Shown: in pieces, positions 7,250 to 15,670 of the stretch
Layout: every line of letters begins with the position of its first letter
Position numbering within the stretch: position 1 is the stretch's first letter
Source: Treponema primitia ZAS-1
GTDB lineage: Bacteria > Spirochaetota > Spirochaetia > Treponematales > Breznakiellaceae
Direction of reading: 5' to 3'
NCBI RefSeq assembly: GCF_000297095.1
Contig: NZ_AEEA01000181.1
Location: forward strand, 28,512 to 92,511
DNA length: 64,000 nt
The notes under the pieces: generated by a model
Told to the model about the DNA's origin: nothing
What the model saw: only the letters and a program-made list of their open reading frames with translations
Databases searched by the model: none
Position numbers and translations under genes: made by a program

Positions 7250-9172
7250 ATGGATTATGATTGCATAGTGGTTGGGGGCGGCCATGCGGGAATTGAGGCG
7301 TCCCTGGCAGTTTCCCGGCTCGGTTTTTCGGTACTGCTTATCACCCAAAACCCCGACCGGATCGGGGCGCTCTCCTGTAACCCCGCAGTGGGGGGGCTCT
7401 CCAAGGGCAACCTGGTCCGGGAGCTGGACGCCCTGGGCGGACAGATGGGCAAGCTCATCGACGCAACCATGATCCAGTACCGGGTCCTGAACCGCTCCCG
7501 GGGTCCCGCAGTCCAGGCGCCGCGCGCCCAGGCGGACAAGTACGCGTATCAGACGGCCGCGCGGTCTGCGGTGGAAACCCAGCAGGGGCTGACGGTTTTT
7601 ATGGACACCGTGATCGACCTGATAAGCGCCGAAAACCGTATCCAGGGGGTGGTAACACAACGGGGCCATCGTATTTCCGCCCGCACCGTAATACTGGCCA
7701 CGGGTACTTTTATGGAAGGTAAGATATTTATCGGCGAGTACGACGCGCCGGAAGGCAGGCTTGGGGAAGAGGCGGCCCTGGGTCTGGGGACCAGGCTCCG
7801 GCAGCGGGGCTTTCCCGTGGGGCGGCTCAAAACCGGCACCCCCGCCAGGATTGCCGGGGATTCCATCGATTACACAAAAATGGAACGCCAGGACGGCGAA
7901 AGCCCAAGGCCCTTCTCCTTCGACGTGGAAACCGGCGCGGTCCCGGACCGGCCGCAGATCCCCTGCTGGATCACCTATACCACTCCGGCTACCCACGAAA
8001 TTATCCGGGCCAATATCCACCGGTCGCCGCTCTACGGAGGGAAGATAGTCGGAGTCGGCCCCCGGTACTGTCCCTCCATTGAAGATAAGGTGGTCAGGTT
8101 CCCTGAACGGGATCGGCACCACATCTTTATTGAGCCCGAAGGGCTGAGTACCAACGAGATGTACATGAACGGCGCTTCCAGTTCCCTTCCCGAGGATGTG
8201 CAGCGGGATTTCATCCACAGTATTCCCGGCCTGGCGGAAGCCCGGATCGTCCGGCCCGCCTATGCGGTGGAGTACGATTATCTGGACCCCCTGGACCTCT
8301 ACCCGACCCTGGAGTCCAAGCGCATGGACGGCCTTTTTATGGCAGGCCAAACCAACGGCAGTTCCGGCTACGAAGAAGCCGCAGCCCAGGGCATCATGGC
8401 GGGGATCAACGCTGCCCAAAAAATGCGCGGGGATCCGCCCCTGGTTTTAGGCCGGGCCGAGGCTTACATCGGGGTCCTGGTGGACGACCTTACCACCCTG
8501 GGTACCAAGGAACCCTACCGTATGTTTACCAGCCGGGCCGAACACCGGCTCATGCTGCGCCACGATACGGCGGACACCAGACTGAGCCCAAAAGGCCGGG
8601 AGACAGGACTGGTGTCCGATGAACGCTGGGAGCGGTTCCAGAAAAAAACCGCCGGCCTTGGGACAATCGCAGAATTACTGCGTACCCGAAAGATTCCCGG
8701 CCCCATTGCCGCGGTCAGTAACATTAATATCGGAACTGCAGAAAACCCGGCAGTATCTTTGCTGTCCCGTGCTGCGGGCGGCCTTGCCCCGGCCCTGGGG
8801 CCCCATGCCGGGGACAGCCTGGAACGTGCCCTGACCGATTCGGCGGTGAAGTTCGATGATATCCTGCCCTGGGCGCCGGAGCTGGCGTCCTGGCCCCGGG
8901 AGTGGATTGAGCGGAGCTTCCTGGACATCAAGTACGCCGGGTATATCGAAAAGGAAAGCCGGGCCGCAGCCCGGGGGGCCAAGATGGACGCAATAAAGCT
9001 GCCCCCGGACATGGACTATGCCGCCATCTCAGGCCTTTCTGTGGAATCAAGAGAAAAACTGCGCCAGGTCCGGCCCCTGACCGTGGGCCAGGCCGCGCGT
9101 ATTCCCGGGGTACGCCAGGGGGATATCGCCCTGCTTATGGTATTAATGAAGGCCCGGCAAAAAGATTTGTAA
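7250..9172 (+). CDS. mnmG: tRNA uridine-5-carboxymethylaminomethyl(34) synthesis enzyme MnmG
   Basis: 640 residues from ATG 7250, two bases after the mnmE stop. FAD-dependent partner of MnmE. The dinucleotide-binding motif VVGGGHAGIEAS lies at residues 7-18. The conserved catalytic-region motif GPRYCPSIEDK is present near residue 270. The second FAD motif GQTNGSSGYEEAAAQG lies near 370-385, and the helical C-terminal tRNA-binding domain is complete. An upstream TTG at 7232 would extend the protein by six residues into mnmE and is not needed. Length is normal for the family (about 620-650). Confidence 0.96.
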   Translation: MDYDCIVVGGGHAGIEASLAVSRLGFSVLLITQNPDRIGALSCNPAVGGLSKGNLVRELDALGGQMGKLIDATMIQYRVLNRSRGPAVQAPRAQADKYAYQTAARSAVETQQGLTVFMDTVIDLISAENRIQGVVTQRGHRISARTVILATGTFMEGKIFIGEYDAPEGRLGEEAALGLGTRLRQRGFPVGRLKTGTPARIAGDSIDYTKMERQDGESPRPFSFDVETGAVPDRPQIPCWITYTTPATHEIIRANIHRSPLYGGKIVGVGPRYCPSIEDKVVRFPERDRHHIFIEPEGLSTNEMYMNGASSSLPEDVQRDFIHSIPGLAEARIVRPAYAVEYDYLDPLDLYPTLESKRMDGLFMAGQTNGSSGYEEAAAQGIMAGINAAQKMRGDPPLVLGRAEAYIGVLVDDLTTLGTKEPYRMFTSRAEHRLMLRHDTADTRLSPKGRETGLVSDERWERFQKKTAGLGTIAELLRTRKIPGPIAAVSNINIGTAENPAVSLLSRAAGGLAPALGPHAGDSLERALTDSAVKFDDILPWAPELASWPREWIERSFLDIKYAGYIEKESRAAARGAKMDAIKLPPDMDYAAISGLSVESREKLRQVRPLTVGQAARIPGVRQGDIALLMVLMKARQKDL

Positions 9173-9204
9173 TTATCACAGATTAATAGGGAGGGAAAAA
9201 CACA

Positions 9205-9585
9205 ATGAACCTGCTATTAGTTATTTTGGGCGGCGGCTGCGGCGCCGGGCTGCGGTACCTGAGTGTCCGGGGGATAGGCGCGGTCTTCAAACCAAGCTTC
9301 CCCCTGGGGACCCTGGCGGTCAACGCGGCGGGCGCTCTGATCATAGGCTTCCTCTTTGGGGCCTTCGAAATACGCGCCGTTCCCGCCCAGTTCCGGCTCT
9401 TCCTCATCACCGGTTTTCTGGGCGGCTATACTACCTTTTCTTCCTATTCATTGGAAACAGTACGACTATTCATGACCGGCAGTATTTCTGCGGCCATCGC
9501 CAATATGGTCCTTAACAACCTGCTCTGCCTCGGCTTCACTTTTTTAGGGTTGGGCCTGAGCCAAAAAGTGGTACCCCATGTTTAG
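9205..9585 (+). CDS. crcB: Fluoride channel CrcB/Fluc
   Basis: 126 residues with four membrane segments. The diagnostic motif GGYTTFSSYSLE (family form GGxTTFSTF) is at about residues 72-83, with the early GAGLRYL and the LGTLAVNAAGALIIGF stretch bearing the conserved Asn. Members form dual-topology dimers that export fluoride. The GGAGGG-like purine run at 9190-9196 can serve as Shine-Dalgarno. No fluoride riboswitch is evident in the 32-base leader after mnmG, so it probably rides on the mnmE-mnmG transcript. Confidence 0.93.
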   Translation: MNLLLVILGGGCGAGLRYLSVRGIGAVFKPSFPLGTLAVNAAGALIIGFLFGAFEIRAVPAQFRLFLITGFLGGYTTFSSYSLETVRLFMTGSISAAIANMVLNNLLCLGFTFLGLGLSQKVVPHV

Positions 9586-9635
9586 TTCTTAACCTTTATC
9601 GTTGTCATGTCCTTCACCTGGAATAAGACGCCATC

Positions 9636-9698
9636 ACCACAAAGGACACAAAGGGAAAGAAAGAAAAAAGGGGAAATACCCTTGGTGTCCTTAGTGGT
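9636..9698. repeat. Imperfect inverted repeat between convergent genes
   Basis: ACCACAAAGGACACAAAGGG (9636-9655) pairs with CCCTTGGTGTCCTTAGTGGT (9679-9698) with two mismatches around a purine-rich 23-base centre. It lies between crcB (+) and hinT (-) and could terminate both. The AACCAC...GGACACAAAG wording resembles the arms of the element at 59520-59642, so it may also be a dispersed repeat. Confidence 0.7.
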
Positions 9699-9745
9699 TA
9701 AAAATTCTTCCTCTTCCTTCTTCTTTGCGGTTCATTAGCCGGGCA

Positions 9746-10090
9746 TCACCCCGGGGGCCAGTCAAGAGGCCTGCCGCCCAGGACATGTACATGGAGGTGG
9801 TCCACGGTCTGCCCGCCGTCGGACTTGCAGTTGATCACAAAACGCGCGCCCTTTTCTCCGCAGCCTAATTCTACCGCCAGTTCCTGGGCTTTGAACAAAA
9901 GCCGCCCCAGGAGGGCCGTATCGGACTTGTCCAGTTCCATAATATTCCGTATATGCTTTTTAGGAACCAGGAGGAAGTGAACCGGCGCCTGGGGAGATAC
10001 ATCGTGGAAGGCCAGGATTTCATCATCTTCGTAGATCTTTTTGCCGGGTATTTCGCCCTTAACGATTTTACAGAAAATACAATCGCTCAT
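9746..10090 (-). CDS. hinT: HIT-family nucleotide hydrolase (HinT type)
   Basis: 114 residues. The histidine triad HLHVHVLGG carries His at 98, 100 and 102; the N-terminal zinc-site-like CIFCKIVKGEIP is typical of HinT proteins, which hydrolyse AMP-lysine and other purine phosphoramidates in the cytoplasm. The start codon overlaps the serS stop by four bases (ATGA), so the genes are translationally coupled. Removal of aminoacyl-adenylate by-products next to an aminoacyl-tRNA synthetase is a plausible link, but that is inference. Confidence 0.93.
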   Translation of the reverse strand: MSDCIFCKIVKGEIPGKKIYEDDEILAFHDVSPQAPVHFLLVPKKHIRNIMELDKSDTALLGRLLFKAQELAVELGCGEKGARFVINCKSDGGQTVDHLHVHVLGGRPLDWPPG

Positions 10091-11367
10091 GTATCTTTCC
10101 TTTTGATAAGCTCGAACCCGCAGTAGGGAACCAGGGCTTTTGGCAGTTTTACTGTGCCATCGGCTTGCTGAAAGTTTTCCAGAACGGCGATAATGCCCCG
10201 GGAGACGGCGATGGCGGTTCCATTGAGCATGTGGACAAAGCGGTTCTTCCCTTCATCGTCCTTGTATTTAACATTGAGCCGCCGGGCCTGATAGTCGGTA
10301 CAGTTGGATGTGGAAGTTACCTCCCCCCACTCACCGTTGTTGCGGCCCGGCATCCAGGCTTCCAGGTCCCACTTGCGGTAGGCCGGAGCCCCCAGGTCGC
10401 CGGTACAGGTATCCACCACCCGAAAGGGAATCTCCAGGCCCGTAAATATTTCCTCTTCTATAGAACGGAGTTCCTCATGGAAACGATCCGAATCTTCCGG
10501 AAGGCAATAAACGAACATTTCCAGCTTGGTAAACTGATGCACCCGGTACAGGCCCTTGGAAAACTGCCCCGCAGCGCCCGCTTCCCGGCGGAAACAGTGG
10601 GAAAGACCGGCCATACGCAGGGGAAGTTTTTCCCGGCTCAGAATCGTATTGGAGTAGTAACCCCCCAGGGTGATCTCCGCAGTACCCACCAGGCAGGTCC
10701 CCTCGTCCTCCACGGTATAGACATTGGATTCCGCCCCACGGGGGTTGAAGCCGATGCCCTCCAGGATCTCCTCCTTGGCCACATCCGGGGTGATAAAGGG
10801 GGTAAAGCCCCGCTTCTGCAAAATATCCAGGGCATAGCGCACCAAGCCCAGTTCCAGGAACACTCCCTCGTTCTTAAGGTAGTAGAACTTGGTCCCCGAG
10901 ACCTTGGTGGCGGAATCAAAGTCGATGATATCAAGGTCCTGCCCCAGCTTAACGTGGTCCACCGGCTCAAAGTCAAACTTGGTAGGTTCCCCCACCCGCT
11001 TCACTTCCAGGTTATCCTTGTCTTCCTTGCCCAGGGGCGCTTGGGGATGGGCCATATTGGGGACCCGCCGGCCTTCGGTGTCAAGCTCCGCCTCAGTCTT
11101 GCCCAGTTCCGCCTCCGCTGCGGCAATATCCTCTTTAAACTTCTTCCCTTCCTCGATAAGCCTATTCCGGGCCTCAGGCTCAAGTTTCCCCTTCATGGCC
11201 GCGGCATTGGCGTTCCGCTGCTGCTGCAGGGACTGGAGCGCCGTAGTCAGTTCGGTACGGCGGTTAAAAAGACGGACCACAGCGTCGGCGTCGGCTTTCA
11301 TATACCGGTCGGCAATGTTTTTCTTCACCGCCGGGAGATTTTCTACGATAAAACGATAGTCTAACAT
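10087..11367 (-). CDS. serS: Seryl-tRNA synthetase
   Basis: 426 residues. An N-terminal coiled-coil arm (about 30-100) reaches the tRNA-Ser long variable arm. The class II catalytic core has motif 2 around GLSHCFRREAGAAG and motif 3 near NGTAIAVSRGIIAVLENFQ. The TAEI (VGTAEIT) serine-binding loop is present. It charges tRNA-Ser and tRNA-Sec. Length is normal. It lies 59 bases after the preceding membrane-protein gene on the same strand and overlaps hinT downstream. A small GC hairpin is seen in its leader at about 11380-11392, but no T-box. Confidence 0.96.
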   Translation of the reverse strand: MLDYRFIVENLPAVKKNIADRYMKADADAVVRLFNRRTELTTALQSLQQQRNANAAAMKGKLEPEARNRLIEEGKKFKEDIAAAEAELGKTEAELDTEGRRVPNMAHPQAPLGKEDKDNLEVKRVGEPTKFDFEPVDHVKLGQDLDIIDFDSATKVSGTKFYYLKNEGVFLELGLVRYALDILQKRGFTPFITPDVAKEEILEGIGFNPRGAESNVYTVEDEGTCLVGTAEITLGGYYSNTILSREKLPLRMAGLSHCFRREAGAAGQFSKGLYRVHQFTKLEMFVYCLPEDSDRFHEELRSIEEEIFTGLEIPFRVVDTCTGDLGAPAYRKWDLEAWMPGRNNGEWGEVTSTSNCTDYQARRLNVKYKDDEGKNRFVHMLNGTAIAVSRGIIAVLENFQQADGTVKLPKALVPYCGFELIKRKDT

Positions 11368-11426
11368 GATAAGCCAGTGTACCCCCCAAGGGGGCTCTAA
11401 AACAAGACCCCGAATTCAACCAGTAG

Positions 11427-12023
11427 TTATTCCTTATTGCGAATAAGAAACCTTACCATGAGCCGGGAGACGCCGTAACCGCCAAAGATAACCACAAACC
11501 GGTCAATCAGGTTGATGGGGATACGGGAAAAGATATCGGACCAGAGCACAGGAACATTATTCCGCAAAAGGCCCAGTTTAAAAATATCCTCCGGGGAGAA
11601 GGAATCTTTAGCCCGGGAAGCCACGGCGAAAATACAATAATCAATAAGCCCCCCAAGAACGCTGATAACGACACAGGTGGTAAGATAGAGGAGGAGCAGG
11701 GAAGCCACGGTACTGATAAAGGGTTCCCGGGGTTTACTAAGGCGACGGCAATACATCCACACCAGAATCACTTCAACGATACTGCAAAGCACAAAAAAAT
11801 AATTAAACAACGGCGCATGGTCATGGGTATTAATAATAATGGCGCTTAGAATAGAGGCAGCTATCCCCGGCACGAGGCCCGTGGCAAAGGTAAGGGCAAC
11901 GCTAAAGACCGTGTCAAGAAACAGGGACAGACGAAAACCCCTTCCCGTTAGGATATTGAGGAAAAAATTAGCCGTCACCGCCAGGAAGCAAAGCAAGGTT
12001 AGTTTTAATCTTCCCTTCATCAT
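11427..12023 (-). CDS. Integral membrane protein, ECF-transporter S-component-like
   Basis: 198 residues with about five or six membrane segments. The pattern LDTVFSVALTFATGLVPGIAASIL near residues 35-58 and RIPINLIDRFVVIFGGYGVSRLM near the C-terminus resemble substrate-binding (S) components of energy-coupling-factor transporters, where the last helix often contains a Pro-Ala/Ile-Asn-Leu-Ile-Asp phrase. No ECF ATPase or T component is adjacent. It might instead be a membrane sensor-like domain. The gene leads the serS-hinT transcript. The 613-base upstream region holds two large palindromes and should contain its promoter. Confidence 0.45.
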   Translation of the reverse strand: MMKGRLKLTLLCFLAVTANFFLNILTGRGFRLSLFLDTVFSVALTFATGLVPGIAASILSAIIINTHDHAPLFNYFFVLCSIVEVILVWMYCRRLSKPREPFISTVASLLLLYLTTCVVISVLGGLIDYCIFAVASRAKDSFSPEDIFKLGLLRNNVPVLWSDIFSRIPINLIDRFVVIFGGYGVSRLMVRFLIRNKE

Positions 12024-12180
12024 CCTGAATGTACCCTATACTGGTTCATTGCTCAAGACCAGGGCGAGCGCATATAAAATATGACTCCGGAAAAAATGGG
12101 AACGGTCAGCCCACCCTTATAAAGGGTGTTTAAGTGTATTTGAGGGGTTTTGTAAAAAAACGCAGAGAAATACTTTATCG

Positions 12181-12320
12181 GCAAAATCGGGTGGGGGGAG
12201 GGGCATCCCTGGCGTTCGCACGCTTGTAGAATTCACTTACGGAGCCCCTTCGGGTCTCCTCCAGTGAGGAATTCCAAATGTGCTCAGCCAGGGATGCCCC
12301 TCCCCCCACCCGCCTTTGTC
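12181..12320. repeat. Large nested palindromic element A
   Basis: A perfect 26-bp outer stem (12188-12213 with 12287-12312; left arm begins CGGGTGGGGGGAGGGGCATC). Inside it is a middle stem (GAATTC 12229-12234 with 12269-12274 and CACT with AGTG) and an inner hairpin GGAGCCCC-TTC-GGGTCTCC (12241-12259). It is non-coding, in the divergent region between 11427-12023 (-) and the kinase gene. Its inner part is the reverse complement of element B at 12428-12559. Apart from the two palindromes, I see no gene in 12024-12636. Confidence 0.9.
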
Positions 12321-12427
12321 AATAGGCAACGCGCTTACCCTAAACCAGGCCACTTCCACCGCCGGGAACTGCACCAAGCTTAGTTAGGCGCCGGGAAATA
12401 CGCTCAAACACAGACTAATCGTACAGG

Positions 12428-12559
12428 CGCCGGTGGGGGCGGTGGAGCCACGCTGCGGGATATTCTGGAATTCCCTGCTGTAGGAGACCCGCAGGGGCTC
12501 CGGAAGCAGACTCTACAGGCATCCCGCAGTGGGGATTCACCGCCCCCACCGGCGTTTTT
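12428..12559. repeat. Large nested palindromic element B
   Basis: Outer perfect 17-bp stem (12428-12444 with 12538-12554; left arm CGCCGGTGGGGGCGGTG), then CTGCGGGAT with ATCCCGCAG (12453-12461/12521-12529), CTGTAG with CTACAG (12478-12483/12513-12518), and an inner hairpin GGAGACCCGCAGGGGCTCC (12483-12501). TTTTT follows the right arm at 12555-12559, so transcribed as RNA it would end like an intrinsic terminator. About 50 bases of the core align with the reverse complement of element A, while the outer stems differ in sequence yet both pair perfectly. Confidence 0.9.
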
Positions 12560-12636
12560 CCGATCTGCCCGGATCTGCTTTAGTATCAAGCACCATTTTG
12601 CTCAGACTTGAATGAAATTAATAAAGACGTTTAAGT

Positions 12637-13884
12637 ATGATCATGGAAAAACGTTTTTGGCAAATGTGCTTCCTTGGCGCCTTCATTCTTAGCGGAAGCT
12701 TTTCAGCCTTTTGCGCGGGAAACTCCGTTGCAAGCAGCTCTGGGCAGGGGGACCATTCGGGAGAACCGGTGTATGTGTTTTCCCGGCAGTGGCTGGACAT
12801 TGAACAGCTTATGCTGGAAGAAAACGGGCAGGACAAAAACGAACAGCTTTTGGGGATGCTTAGGGATTTCCGTGCATCCCTGGAGGATCTTATTGAAACT
12901 CCGCTTTACCAAACCTACCGGTTTAATTCTCTTTTTCACAAGGAGACCATGAATCGACTCTTCGCCGCAAGCGCCAATTTTGAGGAGGCGGTTCTGCAGG
13001 GGCGGCAGGAGGAATTGCCGGCGCTGGCCCTGGATATGAACGAAGCCCTGAACAACTGGCAGGAACAGGATGCGGAGGTGGCGGACGCCATACATCTGCG
13101 CTATTTTAATCAGTTCTTTATCCTTACCGCAGTTATCAGCCTGCTTGCCCTGGCCATATGGCTGCTGAACCGGGCGCTGGCCCATTCCCAGGTACGGGCG
13201 GAACAGAGCGCCGCCTTCTCCCAGGCCATAGTATTAGCCCAGGAGGACGAGCGGAGCCGGATAAGCCGGGAGCTCCACGATACGGTTGCCCAGGATCTGC
13301 GCGCCCAGGCGCTGCGGATTGCCGGGCTTAAGCGGGTGGAAGACCGTACTGAACAGGCTGCGTTATGCGACGAGTTGGCCGCAACCCAACGGGGGTTGGT
13401 AGATTCCATACGGGCTATCTGCGACGGCCTCTTTCCCCCGGACTTCCGGTATCAGGGCCTGGGTGATGCCCTGGACCGGCTCTGCAGGGAATTTGGTGAA
13501 CGCACGGGAATCGACTGCCGCCTCACCCTGCGGGAAGACCCCCGGTATACAGACATGGACACCACGGCGCAGCTCCAGTGTTTCCGTCTGGTACAGGAGG
13601 CGCTTACCAATATTGAAAAACACGCGGAAGCATCCGAGGCGGCGGTGGTATTACGCTGGGAGGAGGATACCCTGCTTATCTGCATCAGCGATAACGGCAA
13701 GGGCTTTACGGTTTCCCCTTCCCGGGAAAACCCGGCTATCTATGCCGCCGGGCATTTCGGTATCCGGGGAATGTACACCCGCACAGCAATTCTGCGCGGC
13801 AGTCTGCGTTTTGAGAGTGAACGCGGCGAAGGAACCACCGTAATTATTCGGGCGCCTTTTCCCCGCGAAGCTCCCAGGCCTTAA
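12637..13884 (+). CDS. NarL-type (HisKA_3) sensor histidine kinase
   Basis: 415 residues. A signal peptide (1-26) is followed by an export-side helical sensor region (37-155), one membrane helix (about 158-180), a HisKA_3 domain with RISRELHDTVAQDL (phospho-His 214), and a HATPase_c domain with the N box LVQEALTNIEKH, SDNGKGF and FGIRGM. This architecture phosphorylates LuxR-type response regulators, but none lies nearby, so it is an orphan here. A dispersed repeat at 12713-12737 encodes CAGNSVAS right at the predicted signal cleavage site. Its 3' end overlaps atpC, transcribed the other way, by 41 bases. Ligand unknown. Confidence 0.9.
   Translation: MIMEKRFWQMCFLGAFILSGSFSAFCAGNSVASSSGQGDHSGEPVYVFSRQWLDIEQLMLEENGQDKNEQLLGMLRDFRASLEDLIETPLYQTYRFNSLFHKETMNRLFAASANFEEAVLQGRQEELPALALDMNEALNNWQEQDAEVADAIHLRYFNQFFILTAVISLLALAIWLLNRALAHSQVRAEQSAAFSQAIVLAQEDERSRISRELHDTVAQDLRAQALRIAGLKRVEDRTEQAALCDELAATQRGLVDSIRAICDGLFPPDFRYQGLGDALDRLCREFGERTGIDCRLTLREDPRYTDMDTTAQLQCFRLVQEALTNIEKHAEASEAAVVLRWEEDTLLICISDNGKGFTVSPSRENPAIYAAGHFGIRGMYTRTAILRGSLRFESERGEGTTVIIRAPFPREAPRP
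12713..12737 (+). repeat. Dispersed in-frame repeat, copy 4, in the kinase gene
   Basis: GCGCGGGAAACTCCGTTGCA then AGCAG; one base from the consensus core. It is read in the same frame as the mnmE copy (Cys-Ala-Gly-Asn-Ser-Val-Ala-Ser) and is positioned at the end of the signal peptide. Confidence 0.75.
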
Positions 13885-14269
13885 GCCGCATATCCGCCCG
13901 TTCCAGTTTTTGCTTGGCGGTCCCGGACTCAAACTTAAAGCTCGAATTCTTCAGGATTTCCTCGGCCTGTCTCTTTGCTTCCAGGGCCCTTTCGTGATCA
14001 ATTTCATCGGGCCATTCGGCGGAGTCTACCATGAGCACCGTCTTACCCCCCGCCACTTCCAGGATGCCCTCTGAGACAAAGCCGGTTTTCCACTGACCGC
14101 TTCTTTCCTTTATCTTTACCAGGCAGGGTTTAATCGGTGCGGTTATGGCCGCGTGGTGGGCAAGAATACCAACTTCGCCGTCCAGGAGGGTGACGCTGAT
14201 AGCTTCAACCTTGTCCTTGTAAAACGGGCGGTAGGGGGTATGCACTTCAAAGGTAAACAGGCTTGGCAT
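13844..14269 (-). CDS. atpC: F1 ATP synthase epsilon subunit
   Basis: 141 residues. An N-terminal beta-sandwich (LFTFEVHTPYRPFYKDKVEAISVTLLDGEVGILAHHAA) is typical of epsilon, followed by a C-terminal helical hairpin (DHERALEAKRQAEEIL). It couples the central stalk to the c-ring and regulates hydrolysis. It is the last gene of the atp operon; its start overlaps the atpD stop (TAATG type). The final 41 bases overlap the convergent kinase gene, leaving no room for an ordinary terminator between them. Confidence 0.93.
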   Translation of the reverse strand: MPSLFTFEVHTPYRPFYKDKVEAISVTLLDGEVGILAHHAAITAPIKPCLVKIKERSGQWKTGFVSEGILEVAGGKTVLMVDSAEWPDEIDHERALEAKRQAEEILKNSSFKFESGTAKQKLERADMRLKAWELRGEKAPE

Positions 14270-15654
14270 TATTTTTTTACCCTGGCGAGGATGTCGTCTA
14301 TGGTACCGGACATAAAGAATTCCTGCTCCGGCACATTGTCGGTCTCTCCGTCCAGGATCATCTTGAAGCCCCGGATAGTTTCCTTGACCGGTACGTAGAC
14401 CCCGGCCATGCCGTTAAAGTGGGCCGCCACGTTCAGGGGCTGGCTGAAGAAGCGCTGCACCTTCCGCGCCCGGGACACGGTGATCTTATCCTCAGCGGAA
14501 AGTTCGTCCATACCCAGGATGGCGATGATGTCCTGCAGTTCCTTGTAACGCTGGAGTATCTGCTGGGTCCTGATTGCCGTATTGTAATGTTCCTCCCCAA
14601 CTATGGCGGGGTCCAGAATACGGGAACTGGAAGCCAGGGGGTCCACCGATGGGTAGATGCCCAGTTCCACGATCTTCCGGGAAAGGGTGATGGTGGCGTC
14701 CAGGTGGGCGAAGGTGGTAGCCGGGGCCGGATCGGTCAGGTCGTCCGCAGGGACGTAGACCGCCTGGATACTGGTGATGGAGCCCTTGGAGGTACTGGCG
14801 ATCCGTTCCTGGAGGCTCCCCATTTCGTTGGCCAGAGCTGGCTGGTAACCTACGGCGCTGGGGATACGGCCCAGGAGGGCGGAAACTTCGGCGCCCGCCT
14901 GGATAAACCGGAATATGTTGTCGATAAAGAGGAGCACATCCTGGCCGCCATGGTCGCGGAAATGTTCCGCCATGGTCAGCCCCGCCAAGGCGACCCGCAT
15001 ACGGGCGCCGGGGGGTTCGTTCATCTGGCCGAATACCAGGGCAGTCTTGTCTATAACCCCGGACTCGTTCATGTCCCGCCAGAGGTCAGCCCCTTCCCGG
15101 GACCGCTCCCCTACCCCGGCGAAAACCGAGTACCCCGAATGTTCGGTAGCGATATTGTGGATCAACTCCATGATAACTACAGTCTTGCCTACGCCGGCGC
15201 CGCCGAAGAGGCCTATCTTCCCCCCCTTGGCGTAAGGCGCTACCAGATCAATAACCTTAATCCCGGTCTCAAAAACCTCGGTGGCGGGTTTCTGCTCCTC
15301 AAAGGGCGGCGGGGCACGGTGGATGGAAGCGTACTTCCCCGCAGTAAAGGGCCCCTTATCGTCGATGATCTTGCCGGTGACGCTGAACATACGGCCCAGG
15401 ACCTCATTTCCCACGGGTACCCGGATGGGGTTCCCCGTATCCTCAACCGGGAGCCCCCGGGACAAACCTTCGGTGGCCTCCATAGCGACACAGCGCACCC
15501 GGTTATCCCCGATATGCTGGAGTACCTCAAGAATCACGTTCTTGTCCGCGGCCTTGATTTCCAGGGCATTCAAAATCGCCGGAAGCTTACCCTCCTCAAA
15601 CCGCACATCCACCACCGGTCCAACTATCTGTGTAATAACACCTATATTAGCCAT
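14269..15654 (-). CDS. atpD: F1 ATP synthase beta subunit
   Basis: 461 residues. P-loop GGAGVGKTV near 150, catalytic-site GERSREGADLW with the conserved Glu/Arg, and the DELSEED-loop equivalent near 380 (MDELSAEDK). It carries the catalytic nucleotide sites of the F1 head. Length is normal for bacterial beta. It lies 16 bases after atpG. The strong match to bacterial F-type beta, rather than V/A-type subunits, identifies the enzyme class. Confidence 0.97.
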   Translation of the reverse strand: MANIGVITQIVGPVVDVRFEEGKLPAILNALEIKAADKNVILEVLQHIGDNRVRCVAMEATEGLSRGLPVEDTGNPIRVPVGNEVLGRMFSVTGKIIDDKGPFTAGKYASIHRAPPPFEEQKPATEVFETGIKVIDLVAPYAKGGKIGLFGGAGVGKTVVIMELIHNIATEHSGYSVFAGVGERSREGADLWRDMNESGVIDKTALVFGQMNEPPGARMRVALAGLTMAEHFRDHGGQDVLLFIDNIFRFIQAGAEVSALLGRIPSAVGYQPALANEMGSLQERIASTSKGSITSIQAVYVPADDLTDPAPATTFAHLDATITLSRKIVELGIYPSVDPLASSSRILDPAIVGEEHYNTAIRTQQILQRYKELQDIIAILGMDELSAEDKITVSRARKVQRFFSQPLNVAAHFNGMAGVYVPVKETIRGFKMILDGETDNVPEQEFFMSGTIDDILARVKK

Positions 15655-15670
15655 AAGCTATTCCTCACTT

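Noticed and set aside
6893..8419. Open frame of 508 codons on the minus strand
   Set aside because: Antisense to mnmE/mnmG, with Gly/Pro/Arg-rich composition typical of shadow frames.
9173..9204. Fluoride riboswitch before crcB
   Set aside because: Only 32 bases separate mnmG from crcB, with no pseudoknot-forming elements.
10165..11364. Open frame of 399 codons on the plus strand
   Set aside because: Antisense to serS.
11380..11392. GC hairpin upstream of serS as a T-box
   Set aside because: Too short, without T-box consensus or specifier loop.
14879..14895. CGGAAACTTCGG resembling the dispersed repeat in atpD
   Set aside because: Encodes a segment conserved in all beta subunits (GAEVSALLGR), so the similarity is coincidental.
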